From assembly GCF_003626645.1 (NCBI RefSeq), contig NZ_RBAM01000007.1, positions 310,001 through 374,000 of the forward strand: 64,000 bases of DNA. The letters run 5' to 3'. Shown one piece after another: positions 17,085 through 25,289 of the stretch. The stretch is from Streptomyces klenkii (GTDB lineage Bacteria; Actinomycetota; Actinomycetes; Streptomycetales; Streptomycetaceae). Below the pieces are notes generated by a model. It was not told the DNA's origin, did no database searches, and worked only from the letters and a program-made list of their open reading frames with translations. Both the position numbers and the translations under genes were made by a program. Every line of letters starts with the position of its first letter. The first letter of the stretch is position 1.

Positions 17085-19184
17085 CTACGCCACCTCGATC
17101 CCGTAATCCCCCAGCAGCTCCTCCAGGCCGCCCTGGTAGCCCTGCCCGCCGATCACGAAGTCCCAGTCACCGTTGGCCCGCTTCCGGAAGGAGCCGAGCA
17201 CGAGCGCCGTCTCGCCCGCCCGGCCGTCGGAGACCTCCAGCTGCCCCAGCTCGGCCCCGGCCGCGTCCGCCAGCCGGATCCGGGCGTCCGTGAAGCCCGC
17301 GAGGTCGGCGTCCGGATTCACCTCGGGGTCGACGGCCGCGACGAGCACGAGCCGGTCGGCGTCGGCGGGCAGCGCCTCGAAGGCGACGCGGACGGCCGCC
17401 TTGTCCCCGCGGGGCGGCGGCACGGTGCGCACGGCCCCGTCGGGAGTGGCGTTGTTGTTGAAGAAGACGAAGTGGTCGTCGCTGAGCACGCGGGTGCCGT
17501 GGCAGACGAGGGCGCACACGTCGAGGGCGACGGCGCCGGACCAGGACATGCCGAGGACGTTGTGTTCCGCTGGCCCGTCGGGCGTGCTGCCGTCCGGCTC
17601 CGGCGCGGTCGCCGGCGGTGCGGTCCGCCCCGCGCGGCCGCCGGGGCCGCCGCCGAGCCGGCCCCGCAGCCCGTGCCGCCCCAGCAGCCCCACCAGTTCT
17701 TCGCCCGAGACGAGAGTGAGCGGTTTTCCGTTGGCGAAGGCGTACGAGCCGGGTCCGAAGCCGGAGGTCGTCACCAGCACGCCCTTGTTGGCGCCCGCGC
17801 CCTGCACCGTTCCGTACAGGTCCCGGACCGCGGTCGGCGGGACCGTCTTGCGGTACCGCTTCACCTGCACGATGATCCGGCCGCCGCTGATCGGGTCGGG
17901 GTCCAGCGCCTCGACGTCCACACCGCCGTCGTTGGACCGGGTGGTCATCACGGCCTGCATGCCCCGCGCGCGGAACAGCTGGGCGACCAGCGCCTCGAAT
18001 TCGACCGGGTCCATCTCGTACAGGTCGGGGTCGTCGCCGCCCCCGTGCGAGACGACGCCGCGCCCGACGTCCGCGGGCATCCGGCCCGGCCGCACGGCGG
18101 CGAGCTGGTCGGGCCGGGCGGACAGCAGCCCGCCGAGCCCGTCCGTGAGGCAGTCCACCGCGCTGACCTGCTCCAGGTGCAGCCCGGCGAAGACCGTACG
18201 GGAGACGGAGGCCGAGACGAGGACGATCTGGGCGCGGCGCCCCGTGGCCGGGTCGTGGTCGTCGACGAAGCCGTTGACCACGACGGACTCCAGCACCCCG
18301 GACCCGTCCGCGGCGAAGAGGTCGCGCAGCACCAGCAGCACGCACTGCGCCAGCACGTCCCGGTAGACGGCCCGGCGCTGCGCCGCGGGCCGCGCCGTCT
18401 CCTTCTCCTCGTCGGCGGTCGGCATGTACCGCACCGATTTGGCCTCCGGCACGATGTCGTACCCCGGCAGCTCCCACAGCAGGACCAGCTGCCGGGCCGC
18501 CGGGTCGTACGCGGCCGACACCTGGTGCGGGAACTCGGCGGGCCAGGCGGAGGAGGCGTACAGGGCGGCCGAGAAGTAGTCGACCACGGCGTCGGGGTCC
18601 CCGGCGCGCAGCGCCGTGAGCATCTCCTCCACGCCCGCGTTGTGCTCCCGGACCTCGGCGAGCTGCGCGGCCGCCCACTGCTCGTACTGCCGCCGGTACG
18701 CCCCGAGCTGCTGCACCCGCGCGGCCTCGGCGGCCTGCGCGGCCCGCAGGTCGTGCTCGTACTGCTCGCGGCTGCGGCTCGCGCCGAAGCCCCAGCCGCC
18801 CTGCGCCTGGTACAAGACCGGGTTCGGCATCGGCACGGGCTGTCCCAGGTGCCCCGGGTGGAACGGCTCCACCGTCTCGGGCCGGCGCAGCGCCGCCGTC
18901 GAGAACGCCGGCACCCGGCACCCGGCCACCAGCAGCCCCGTCAGCTCCGCGACCCGGGCCTCCAGCTCCTCCGTGCGGCGCCGCGCCTCGGTCTCGCGCC
19001 GCTGCCGGTAGGCGGCCCGCTGCTCCCGGTCGGCCCGCGCGGCCTCGCGCGCCGCCGCCCGTTCTCGCCGCTCCTGCTCCCGCTGGAACTGCACCTGCTC
19101 CCGGTGCTCGGCCTCCTGCCGGCGCTGCTGCTGACGCTGCGCCTCGGCCCAGATCCCTATCAGTCCACTGGAGCGACGACTCAT
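17085..19184 (-). CDS. Mrr-type restriction endonuclease fused to a TerD domain
   Basis: 699 residues. An Arg/Glu/Gln-rich coiled coil occupies about 10-90, a second helical region 135-195, and an alpha/beta region of unknown type 200-380. An Mrr-like nuclease domain (about 388-500) shows the expected acidic and basic residues (D423 in NDGGVDVEA, Q440 and K442 in IIVQVKRY). After a Pro/Gly linker comes a TerD domain (about 541-699) with DDHFVFFNN. Mrr domains cleave modified or foreign DNA; TerD is a calcium-binding stress-response domain. Such fusions have been noted in actinobacterial Ter systems, but I see no other ter gene here. The target and activity are unknown. Confidence 0.85.
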   Translation of the reverse strand: MSRRSSGLIGIWAEAQRQQQRRQEAEHREQVQFQREQERRERAAAREAARADREQRAAYRQRRETEARRRTEELEARVAELTGLLVAGCRVPAFSTAALRRPETVEPFHPGHLGQPVPMPNPVLYQAQGGWGFGASRSREQYEHDLRAAQAAEAARVQQLGAYRRQYEQWAAAQLAEVREHNAGVEEMLTALRAGDPDAVVDYFSAALYASSAWPAEFPHQVSAAYDPAARQLVLLWELPGYDIVPEAKSVRYMPTADEEKETARPAAQRRAVYRDVLAQCVLLVLRDLFAADGSGVLESVVVNGFVDDHDPATGRRAQIVLVSASVSRTVFAGLHLEQVSAVDCLTDGLGGLLSARPDQLAAVRPGRMPADVGRGVVSHGGGDDPDLYEMDPVEFEALVAQLFRARGMQAVMTTRSNDGGVDVEALDPDPISGGRIIVQVKRYRKTVPPTAVRDLYGTVQGAGANKGVLVTTSGFGPGSYAFANGKPLTLVSGEELVGLLGRHGLRGRLGGGPGGRAGRTAPPATAPEPDGSTPDGPAEHNVLGMSWSGAVALDVCALVCHGTRVLSDDHFVFFNNNATPDGAVRTVPPPRGDKAAVRVAFEALPADADRLVLVAAVDPEVNPDADLAGFTDARIRLADAAGAELGQLEVSDGRAGETALVLGSFRKRANGDWDFVIGGQGYQGGLEELLGDYGIEVA

Positions 19185-19188
19185 GCGG

Positions 19189-19212
19189 ACACTTTAGTCA
19201 TTTAGTAAGTGT
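19189..19212. promoter_or_regulatory. AT-rich inverted repeat at the Mrr-TerD start
   Basis: ACACTT (19189-19194) and AAGTGT (19207-19212) flank 12 nt, 5 bp upstream of the start codon. The stretch is much more AT-rich than its surroundings. A TAAAGT hexamer within it may be the -10 of a leaderless transcript. The remaining 185 bp to the P450 gene show no credible small ORF. Confidence 0.35.
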
Positions 19213-19396
19213 TATTTGTGCCCGGGTCCGGGTCGTACGTACGCGATGTGACGACGCGTCGGCAGAGGTCAGGTACGCCGTACGGGTGATTTTCCCGGCG
19301 CGCCCCGTTGCTGGTGCGGCTTTCCGGGGAGCTTGCCTGAAGGGAGCGAAAAGAACAAAGAAGCAACAGGCACGCGACAGGCGGGTGGGACAGCTG

Positions 19397-20620
19397 ATGG
19401 CGACCACGACAGCATCCGACTCCGAGCAGCAGCACCCGGTGCGCTTCTGGGCCGTGGAGGATCTCCGCGGGCTCGACTTCGACCCGTTCATGGCCGAGCG
19501 GCTCCGTGACGAGCCCGTCTCCCGGGTCAAGCTCCCGCACGGGGAGGGCCACGCCTGGCTCGTGACGCGCTACGAGGACGTCAAGTTCGTCACCTCCGAC
19601 CCCCGGTTCAGCCGCCAGGCCGTGCTCGGCCGCCCGATCACCCGGCTCGCCCCCCACTTCATCCCGCTCGACGAAGCGGTGGGCTTCGCCGACCCGCCCG
19701 AGCACACCCGGCTGCGCAAGGCCGTTGCGCGCTCCTTCACGCCCGCGAGCCTCGAACGGCTCCGGCCCCGCGCCGAAAGCGTCGCCGGCGAACTCCTCGA
19801 CGCCATGGAGCACGAGGGCCCCCCGGCGGACCTGATGAAGCACCTCAACGGGCCCCTGCCGCTCGCCGTCATCAGCGACCTGATGGGCGTACCGGAGGAG
19901 CACCTGCCGCGGATGGCGCGCTGGACGGAGATCCTGCTGTCCGCGGGCCACGGCCGGGAGGCCAGCGACAGCGCCAAGGCCGAGATGGCCGGCTACTTCG
20001 TGGAGATGCTGGGGCGCAAGCAGAAGGAGCCGGGCCCCGACCTCGCGAGCGAGCTGGCCGCCTCCGTCGCCAAGGGCGACCTCAGCACGGAGGAAGCCGT
20101 CGCCATCGCCCTGCTGATCCAGGCCAGCGCCGCCCACGCCGTGCGCAACAACAGCAGCAACATGGTCTACGCCCTGCTCACCCACCCGCAGCACCTGGAG
20201 CGGCTGCGCCGCGAGCCCGGGCTGCTGCCGCAGGCCATCGAGGAGCTCCTGCGCTACATCCCGCACCGCAACGCCGTCGGCCTCGGCCGCATCGCCACGG
20301 AAGACGTCGAAGTGGGCGGTGTGCTGATCAAGGCCGGTGAAGTGGTCCACTCCTCGTACCTCACGGCGAACCGCGACCCCTCCGTGTTCGACCACCCGGA
20401 CGAGCTCGACTTCGACCGGGAGCACAACCCGCACCTGTCCTTCGGGCACGGACCGCACTTCTGCCTGGGCTCGATGCTGGCCCGCCTGGAATCCGAGGTC
20501 ATCCTCACATCGCTGATCGCGCGCTTCCCGGACCTGCGCCTCGCGGAGCCGGTGGAGAAGATCCGGTGGCAGAAGAGCGCGCTCATCAGAGGACCGGAAC
20601 ACCTTCCGGTGGTGTGGTGA
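19397..20620 (+). CDS. Cytochrome P450 with altered I-helix (first of a tandem pair)
   Basis: 407 residues. The ATG at 19397 is chosen because the upstream extension is unlike P450s and GGTGGGA precedes it. The heme signature FGHGPHFCLG (ligand C356) and the ExxR motif in EELLRYIPHR are intact. The I-helix, normally AGx(D/E)(T/S), reads ASAAHA (243-248), so both the acidic residue and the threonine used in oxygen activation are missing. Bacterial class I P450s of this size take electrons from separate ferredoxins, none of which is encoded nearby. The gene is co-transcribed with a second P450 five bases downstream. The substrate is unknown; a non-standard mechanism or a mainly binding role is possible. 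Confidence 0.9.
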   Translation: MATTTASDSEQQHPVRFWAVEDLRGLDFDPFMAERLRDEPVSRVKLPHGEGHAWLVTRYEDVKFVTSDPRFSRQAVLGRPITRLAPHFIPLDEAVGFADPPEHTRLRKAVARSFTPASLERLRPRAESVAGELLDAMEHEGPPADLMKHLNGPLPLAVISDLMGVPEEHLPRMARWTEILLSAGHGREASDSAKAEMAGYFVEMLGRKQKEPGPDLASELAASVAKGDLSTEEAVAIALLIQASAAHAVRNNSSNMVYALLTHPQHLERLRREPGLLPQAIEELLRYIPHRNAVGLGRIATEDVEVGGVLIKAGEVVHSSYLTANRDPSVFDHPDELDFDREHNPHLSFGHGPHFCLGSMLARLESEVILTSLIARFPDLRLAEPVEKIRWQKSALIRGPEHLPVVW

Positions 20621-20625
20621 GCGGG

Positions 20626-21903
20626 ATGACGCAGCCTTCGCAGCCGGACGGGCTTGCTGGTCCCGCCGGGCCCGGCGGGGAATCCTGCCCGATGGCCTCC
20701 GTCCGTACGCCGGGGGAGACGGTCCACGACTGGCCGGTCGACCATCTGCCCGCCCTGGCCTTCGACCCGCTCATGCACCGCCTGCTGCGCGAGGAGCCGA
20801 TCGCCAGGATCCGGCTGCGGTTCGGCGAGGGCGACGCCTGGCTGGCCACGCGCTACGAGGACGTGAAGACGGTCGCCGCCGACCCCCGGCTGAGCCGCGC
20901 GCTCACCGTCGACCGGCCGGTCACCAGCATGACGCCGCACGTCGTGGCCCCGGCGGGCGGCGTAGGCCGTACCGACCCGCCCGACCACACGCGCATCCGC
21001 CGCCACGTGGCCCTCACCTTCGGCCGCAAGCGCGTCGCCGCCCTGCGCCCCCGCGCGGAGGAACTCGCCGAGCAGATGCTCTCCCGCATGGCGGAGCACG
21101 GCGCCCCCGCCGACCTGACCGAGTGGCTCACCGGCCCCCTGCCCGCCCAGCTCATCGGCGAGCTCCTCGGTGTCCCGCCCCACGACCTCGACCGGTTGCA
21201 GAACTGGCGCAGCGTCATCCTCTCCAGCAACCACTCCGAGAAGGAGAGCAACGCCGTCAAGGGCGAGATCGCGGGTTACTTCAAGGCCATGGCCGCGCAC
21301 CGCCGCGAACAGCCCGGGGACGACCTGTTCAGCGCCCTGGTCGAGGCCCAGAAGGACGGCGGCCTCAGCATGCCGGAGCTGATCTCGCTCGCGGTGATGC
21401 TCGTCCTCAACGGCATGGACGCCGTACGCAACCAGGTCTCCAACATGGTGTACGCGCTGCTCACCCACCCCGAGCAACTGGCCGCCCTGCGCGCCCGCCC
21501 GGACCTGCTGCCCCAGGCCGTCGAGGAGCTGCTGCGCTACATCCCGCACCGCAACGGCGTCGGCCTGCCCCGCATCGCCACCGAGGACTTGCAGGTGGGT
21601 GACGCGACGATCCGCAGCGGCGAGGTCGTCTACGTCTCCTACCTGGCCGCCAACCGCGACCCCTCGGTCTTCACCGAGCCGGACCGCCTCGACCTCACCC
21701 GCGACGAGTCCCCCAACCTGTCCTTCGGCCACGGACCGCACTACTGCGTGGGCGCGATGATCACCAGGATGGAAGCTGAAGTCATGCTCACCGCCCTCCT
21801 GAGCCGCTTCCCCGGCCTGCGCCTCGCCGTCCCCGAATCCGAAATGCGCTGGCGCCGAGGCTCCATCAACCGAGGCCCGGAGTCCTTGCCGGTCGCCTGG
21901 TAG
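20626..21903 (+). CDS. Cytochrome P450 (second of a tandem pair)
   Basis: 425 residues from the ATG at 20626, five bases after the first P450; an ATG at 20692 is an alternative. The heme motif FGHGPHYCVG (C374) and ExxR in EELLRYIPHR are present. The I-helix reads NGMDAV (262-267), so the acidic residue is kept (D265) but the threonine is alanine, as in the 6-deoxyerythronolide B hydroxylase EryF. Close similarity to the first P450, for example the shared MVYALLTHP and LLPQA(V/I)EELLRYIPHRN segments, indicates a local duplication. EryF uses a substrate hydroxyl in place of the missing threonine; whether that happens here is unknown. Confidence 0.9.
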   Translation: MTQPSQPDGLAGPAGPGGESCPMASVRTPGETVHDWPVDHLPALAFDPLMHRLLREEPIARIRLRFGEGDAWLATRYEDVKTVAADPRLSRALTVDRPVTSMTPHVVAPAGGVGRTDPPDHTRIRRHVALTFGRKRVAALRPRAEELAEQMLSRMAEHGAPADLTEWLTGPLPAQLIGELLGVPPHDLDRLQNWRSVILSSNHSEKESNAVKGEIAGYFKAMAAHRREQPGDDLFSALVEAQKDGGLSMPELISLAVMLVLNGMDAVRNQVSNMVYALLTHPEQLAALRARPDLLPQAVEELLRYIPHRNGVGLPRIATEDLQVGDATIRSGEVVYVSYLAANRDPSVFTEPDRLDLTRDESPNLSFGHGPHYCVGAMITRMEAEVMLTALLSRFPGLRLAVPESEMRWRRGSINRGPESLPVAW

Positions 21904-21989
21904 ACACGCAAACGGCCCCGGACGGGAATCCGGGGCCGAACGAAGCACTTCCCTGGGCCGCAACCCCGGGCCGGCGCGAGCCGGTGCAG

Positions 21990-22062
21990 TGCCCCCGGGC
22001 AGATTCGAACTGCCGACACCCGCTTTAGGAGAGCGGTGCTCTATCCCCTGAGCTACGGAGGC
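21990..22062 (-). tRNA. tRNA-Arg (anticodon CCU)
   Basis: The reverse complement folds as a cloverleaf. The acceptor stem is GCCTCCG/CGGGGGC with one G-U pair, the D stem GCTC/GAGC, the anticodon stem CCGCT/AGCGG with loop CTCCTAA, and the T loop TTCGAAT. The anticodon CCU (22027-22029) reads the rare AGG codon. The 3' CCA is not encoded. It lies just after the P450 pair, on the opposite strand. No attachment-site duplication was seen. Confidence 0.95.
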
Positions 22063-22227
22063 GGGGCGGGGCTTGCTGATGGTTTCGGGGAAGTCCTGGT
22101 GGGGCTTCGCCGAGGCTCAGCAGGCTCCTCGGCCGCTCCGTGGAGCGGTCGAGGACAGGTTAGCGGATGGCCGGGGGCGGGCGCTGGGGCCGGGGGGCCC
22201 GGGCGGGGGCCGGTCTTGCTCATCCGG

Positions 22228-22569
22228 TCATGAGCCGAGGCTCCAGGAGAGGGTGTGGTCCGTCGTGGCCAGGGCCGCCAGGACGATCAGGTCGGCGGCG
22301 CCCAGGGTCAGGCCCAGGAGTGCGCGGCCGCGGCGGGTCGTGCCGCGGGCGAGGGCCAGGGCCGCGAGGACCAGGGCGACGGGGCCCAGCACGACGTTGA
22401 AGATCAGGAGGCCCACCAGACCCAGGACGAAGGAGGCTACGGCCATGCCGTCGGCCTCCCGGTGGGTTGCCTCCCGGTGGGTGGTGCGCGGGGGCTGCGG
22501 CCTGCGGTCCTTGAGGCCGTCCGTGCTGCGGGGCGTCTGCCGCGTCAGTGTCGTCTGCGTCGTCCGCAT
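22228..22569 (-). CDS. DUF4190-type small membrane protein
   Basis: 113 residues. A Thr/Arg-rich cytoplasmic N-terminus of about 40 residues precedes two or three hydrophobic helices in a DUF4190-like domain, with DGMAVASFVLGLVG and an internal ALARG turn. Function unknown; such proteins are common in Streptomyces envelopes. It begins 1 bp after the stop of the 49-residue membrane protein, so the two form an operon controlled from the region shared with the divergent TetR gene. The 165 bp between this gene and the tRNA hold nothing that I recognise. Confidence 0.75.
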   Translation of the reverse strand: MRTTQTTLTRQTPRSTDGLKDRRPQPPRTTHREATHREADGMAVASFVLGLVGLLIFNVVLGPVALVLAALALARGTTRRGRALLGLTLGAADLIVLAALATTDHTLSWSLGS

Positions 22570-22570
22570 G

Positions 22571-22720
22571 TCAGTGCTCCCTCCTGCGTTCCCTGACGGC
22601 GAAGATCAGCAGCCACAGGGCGATCGCCATGGCCGCCGGGACGACCACCGGGAGCGTGAGGTGGGCGGCGGCGCCCACGAGGACTCCCAGGAGGAGCACG
22701 GCCGCCACTAGGAAGATCAT
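22571..22720 (-). CDS. 49-residue two-helix membrane protein
   Basis: A short ORF starting at ATG 22720, with AAGGGAAAGGAC immediately upstream as an excellent ribosome site. A longer upstream start would run through the operator. The product is almost entirely two hydrophobic helices (about 2-20 and 23-40) with a charged VRERRREH tail. No family is recognised. It lies first in an operon with the DUF4190-like gene and divergent from a TetR regulator, so both are probably repressor-controlled membrane proteins. Confidence 0.7.
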   Translation of the reverse strand: MIFLVAAVLLLGVLVGAAAHLTLPVVVPAAMAIALWLLIFAVRERRREH

Positions 22721-22736
22721 GTCCTTTCCCTTCTTG

Positions 22737-22819
22737 AGTGAACAGTTGGAATGACAGTTGTTCACTGAAATCCAGCGTAGCGCTCCTGGCGCCCTGTGGC
22801 AAACAGTTGTTTACTGAAA
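22737..22819. promoter_or_regulatory. Two TetR operator copies in the divergent promoter region
   Basis: ACAGTTGTTCACTGAAA (22754-22770) recurs as ACAGTTGTTTACTGAAA (22803-22819), one mismatch, 49 bp apart. The first also forms AGTGAACA (22737-22744) with TGTTCACT (22759-22766). The second copy ends two bases before the TetR start codon. Confidence 0.65.
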
Positions 22820-22821
22820 CC

Positions 22822-23481
22822 ATGAACAGCAGCAGCACCCCCGCCACGCTCGGGGTCCGTCAGGCCCAGAAGCTGAAGACCCGTCAGGCCCTCCTCGACG
22901 CCGCTCTGAAGCTGCTGGAGGAGCAGAGTCTGAGCAGCCTCGGGCTGCGGGAGGTCACCCGGGTCGTGGGGGTCGCGCCGGCCGCGTTCTACCGGCACTT
23001 CCGGGACATGGCGGAGCTCGGGGTCGCGCTCGTGGAGGAGTCGCTCGCGAGCCTGCACGTGATGATCCGGGCCGTGCTGGCCGAGCAGCAGGAGGCGGAG
23101 GAGGTCATCGACCGCAGCGTCGAGGCCGTGGCGGACCACGTACGGCGGCACCCGGCGCACGTGCGGTTCGTCGCCCGGGAACGGCACGGCGGGGTGCGGG
23201 CGGTGCGCGAGGCCATCGCGGCGGAGCTGGCGCGGTTCGGGGACGAGGTCGCCGCCGCGCTCGCCGCGCAGGAGGCGTCGCGGGGCTGGAGCGCCGAGGA
23301 CGTACGGATGCTCGCCGGGCTCTACGTCGACCACCTCGTGATGACCGCGTCGGCGTTCGTGGAGGCTTCCGCGGACGATCCGGCGGAAGAGCGGGCGGAG
23401 GAGCGGGCCATCGCCGACACCGCCCGGCGCCAGCTGCGGCTGATCAGTCTCGGCCGCCGTCACTGGCCGGCGGCCTCCTGA
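22822..23481 (+). CDS. TetR-family transcriptional regulator
   Basis: 219 residues. The N-terminal helix-turn-helix (about 18-62) contains LGLREVTRVVGVAPAAFYRHF, and the rest is a helical ligand-binding domain with an acidic loop near 190-200. Its ATG directly abuts one of two repeated operator-like sequences, which suggests autoregulation and control of the divergent membrane-protein operon. The wording of the HTH and the operator resemble FadR/FabR-like TetR proteins that sense acyl-CoA, but this is only a weak hint. Its 3' end overlaps the end of the convergent metalloprotease gene by 38 bp. Confidence 0.9.
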   Translation: MNSSSTPATLGVRQAQKLKTRQALLDAALKLLEEQSLSSLGLREVTRVVGVAPAAFYRHFRDMAELGVALVEESLASLHVMIRAVLAEQQEAEEVIDRSVEAVADHVRRHPAHVRFVARERHGGVRAVREAIAAELARFGDEVAAALAAQEASRGWSAEDVRMLAGLYVDHLVMTASAFVEASADDPAEERAEERAIADTARRQLRLISLGRRHWPAAS

Positions 23482-24775
23482 CCGTCCGCACCCGTACGCG
23501 CCAGTCGCCCTCGTCCGTCGCGCCGAGCACGTCGACCGTCACGCCGGGCCCCGTGTACCGCTGGCCGGCCGCGTACGGGGCGTCGCTCAGCGCCGCGTTC
23601 ACGTTCAGGTCGCTCGTGTAGCAGCCCCGGCTGCCGGGCGTGGCGTCGGCGACGCGCACCGGGCCGGAGCCCGTGTACATCGTGGTCGTGACGGCGGTGA
23701 CCAGGACGCCCGGGCGGCACACCGCGTGGTCCAGCGGGCCGGGCGCCCGCGCCTCCAGCGTGATCGCGGTGTGCCGGGAGACGGGGAGCACGGCGAGCTT
23801 GAGGCCGCCGGGGAAGGCCGTGGGCGTCAGGGCGAACGAGTGGACGCCCGGCCGGTCCAGGCAGCGCACCTGCGCCGGGGCCAGCCAGCCCAGCTTCCAC
23901 TTGTGCCAGGCGAGGAAGTCCTCGGACGGGCCCCAGTCCTCGTCCATCGGGTCCCAGTGCCCCACGGGCGTCTTCAGCAGGGCGGCGCCGCGGCCCGTGT
24001 AGTAGAGGTCGGGCAGGCCGAAGCTGTGGGCGTTCTCGTGGTTGAGGACGCGGAAGGGGCTGTCTCCCGTCTGGCGGCTCCAGATGAACGACACGTTCCG
24101 GAAGGGCGTGCCCTCGGCCGTCGTCAGGCCGGTGGGGGTGCCGGCGAAGGTCACCGACCGTACGTCCTCCGTGGCCGGCGGGCCCGCGTCCGGCGTGACC
24201 AGCACGTTGATCAGGTCGTAGCGCCGGAAGTCGACGGTGTCGTCCGCCGCGTCGAGGATCTCCGCCGACAGTGCGGCGTAGCCGTCGCCGGTGCTCGCGT
24301 CGAAGGGCGTGCCGCGCTCGATCCCGTAGGCGCGGTACGGGCGGGACATCCGGATCCAGCGCAGGACGGGCGTGGAGCGGTAGTCGAGCCGGCCGTAGGA
24401 GCTGGTCCGGTAGTAGTCGGCGACGGCCGGGAAGAACTCGGCGTAGCGCTCCTGCGGGCTGATCGTCGCGGGGGAGTCCGGGAAGTCGATCAGGAAGGTG
24501 ATCGCGCGGACGACGCCGCTGGAGGGGGCGTAGCCGGGCGGCGTGAGCGCGGTCTCGGAGACGTTGTCGGTGGCGCCGGGCAGGGCGCACGGGCCGGAGG
24601 GCGGCCGCGCCCCGGTGTCCGCGAGGGCCGGCGGGCCGCCCTGCGCACCGGCTCCGCCGTCCGGACCGGAGCGGCCCGCGGGCACGGGTGAGGTCATGGC
24701 GAGCGTGGTCACGGCCATGACGAGGAGGGTCAGCGTCTTCACGGCCACGACGGCTGCGGTTCGCGCGGCCCTCAC
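23444..24775 (-). CDS. Secreted M6-family metalloprotease
   Basis: 443 residues from the GTG at 24775, with GAGGAA 7 nt upstream; this start gives a clean signal peptide (MRAARTAAVVAVKTLTLLV...). The open frame continues upstream through a 15-bp tandem repeat to an ATG at 24880 that lacks a ribosome site. The zinc site HENAH (246-250) followed by SFGLPDLY fits the M6 (immune inhibitor A) pattern HExxHxxGxPD. A beta-rich C-terminal domain of about 180 residues follows. It should be exported and degrade extracellular protein, in keeping with saprophytic growth. The shared 38-bp overlap with the TetR gene may impose transcriptional interference. Confidence 0.85.
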   Translation of the reverse strand: MRAARTAAVVAVKTLTLLVMAVTTLAMTSPVPAGRSGPDGGAGAQGGPPALADTGARPPSGPCALPGATDNVSETALTPPGYAPSSGVVRAITFLIDFPDSPATISPQERYAEFFPAVADYYRTSSYGRLDYRSTPVLRWIRMSRPYRAYGIERGTPFDASTGDGYAALSAEILDAADDTVDFRRYDLINVLVTPDAGPPATEDVRSVTFAGTPTGLTTAEGTPFRNVSFIWSRQTGDSPFRVLNHENAHSFGLPDLYYTGRGAALLKTPVGHWDPMDEDWGPSEDFLAWHKWKLGWLAPAQVRCLDRPGVHSFALTPTAFPGGLKLAVLPVSRHTAITLEARAPGPLDHAVCRPGVLVTAVTTTMYTGSGPVRVADATPGSRGCYTSDLNVNAALSDAPYAAGQRYTGPGVTVDVLGATDEGDWRVRVRTVRRPPASDGGRD

Positions 24776-24780
24776 GGCAG

Positions 24781-24870
24781 CGTTCCTCACGACCGCGTTC
24801 CTCACGACCGCGTTCCTCACGACCGCGTTCCTCACGACCGCGTTCCTCACGACCGCGTTCCTCGCGGCCG
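24781..24870. repeat. 15-bp tandem repeat upstream of the metalloprotease start
   Basis: CGTTCCTCACGACCG is repeated five times perfectly (24781-24855), then once with changes (24856-24870). Read on the minus strand every unit contains GAGGAA and a GTG, that is, a potential ribosome site and start. The wider gap 24776-25289 otherwise holds low-complexity (GCGATGACC)-like sequence at 24881-24960 and the palindromes near 25200; no gene is apparent. Confidence 0.8.
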
Positions 24871-25200
24871 GGGTCCTCATTGCCGCGACGGCCGCGATGA
24901 CCGCGATGACCGCGACGGCCGCGACGACGGCGACGGCCGCGATGACCGCCGTGGCGGCATCTTCGCGGGCGCGGTCTTCGCCGCCGCGATGGCCAGCGTG
25001 TTCATGCCGGGCGCCTCCCAGGGGCGGCCGCCGCGCCGCCCTCTGTGATCACCTTCCGCCGCCGGCCCCCGGCGCGCTCCCCGGACTGCGGCAGATGGGG
25101 CATCGCGTGCCGATCACGGCCACACCCGGCATCACTGACCCCATCGCCCCCACCACCCCGGAAAACGTGATGCGCATCACCATCCACCGCCGAAATATCC

Positions 25201-25258
25201 GGGGACCCGATCCCCGTTTACCCCTCGTACGGACGAACCGGGGAGCGACTCCCCGGTT
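25201..25258. promoter_or_regulatory. Pair of GGGGA-N5-TCCCC palindromes upstream of TetR
   Basis: GGGGA-N5-TCCCC occurs at 25201-25215 and again at 25240-25254, where the arms extend to AACCGGGGA/TCCCCGGTT (25236-25258). The centres are 39 bp apart. The pair lies just upstream of the TetR gene that leads the efflux operon and is a likely autoregulatory operator. Confidence 0.6.
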
Positions 25259-25289
25259 GTTAACCCCCTCCTCGGAAGGAGTAAAGGTC

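Noticed and set aside
19185..19396. A pentapeptide-type RiPP precursor (biarylitide-like, M-x-Y-x-H) upstream of the P450 pair
   Set aside because: I looked for short ORFs after ATG/GTG on the plus strand; only MRTL-like and an unremarkable 24-codon GTG ORF were found, without the Y-x-H pattern or a ribosome site.
21990..22062. tRNA-Arg as an attachment site of an integrated element
   Set aside because: No integrase gene and no repeat of the tRNA 3' end were seen on either side within the window.
24776..24880. Metalloprotease start at ATG 24880
   Set aside because: No ribosome site, and the extra 35 residues are only the translated tandem repeat placed before a normal signal peptide.
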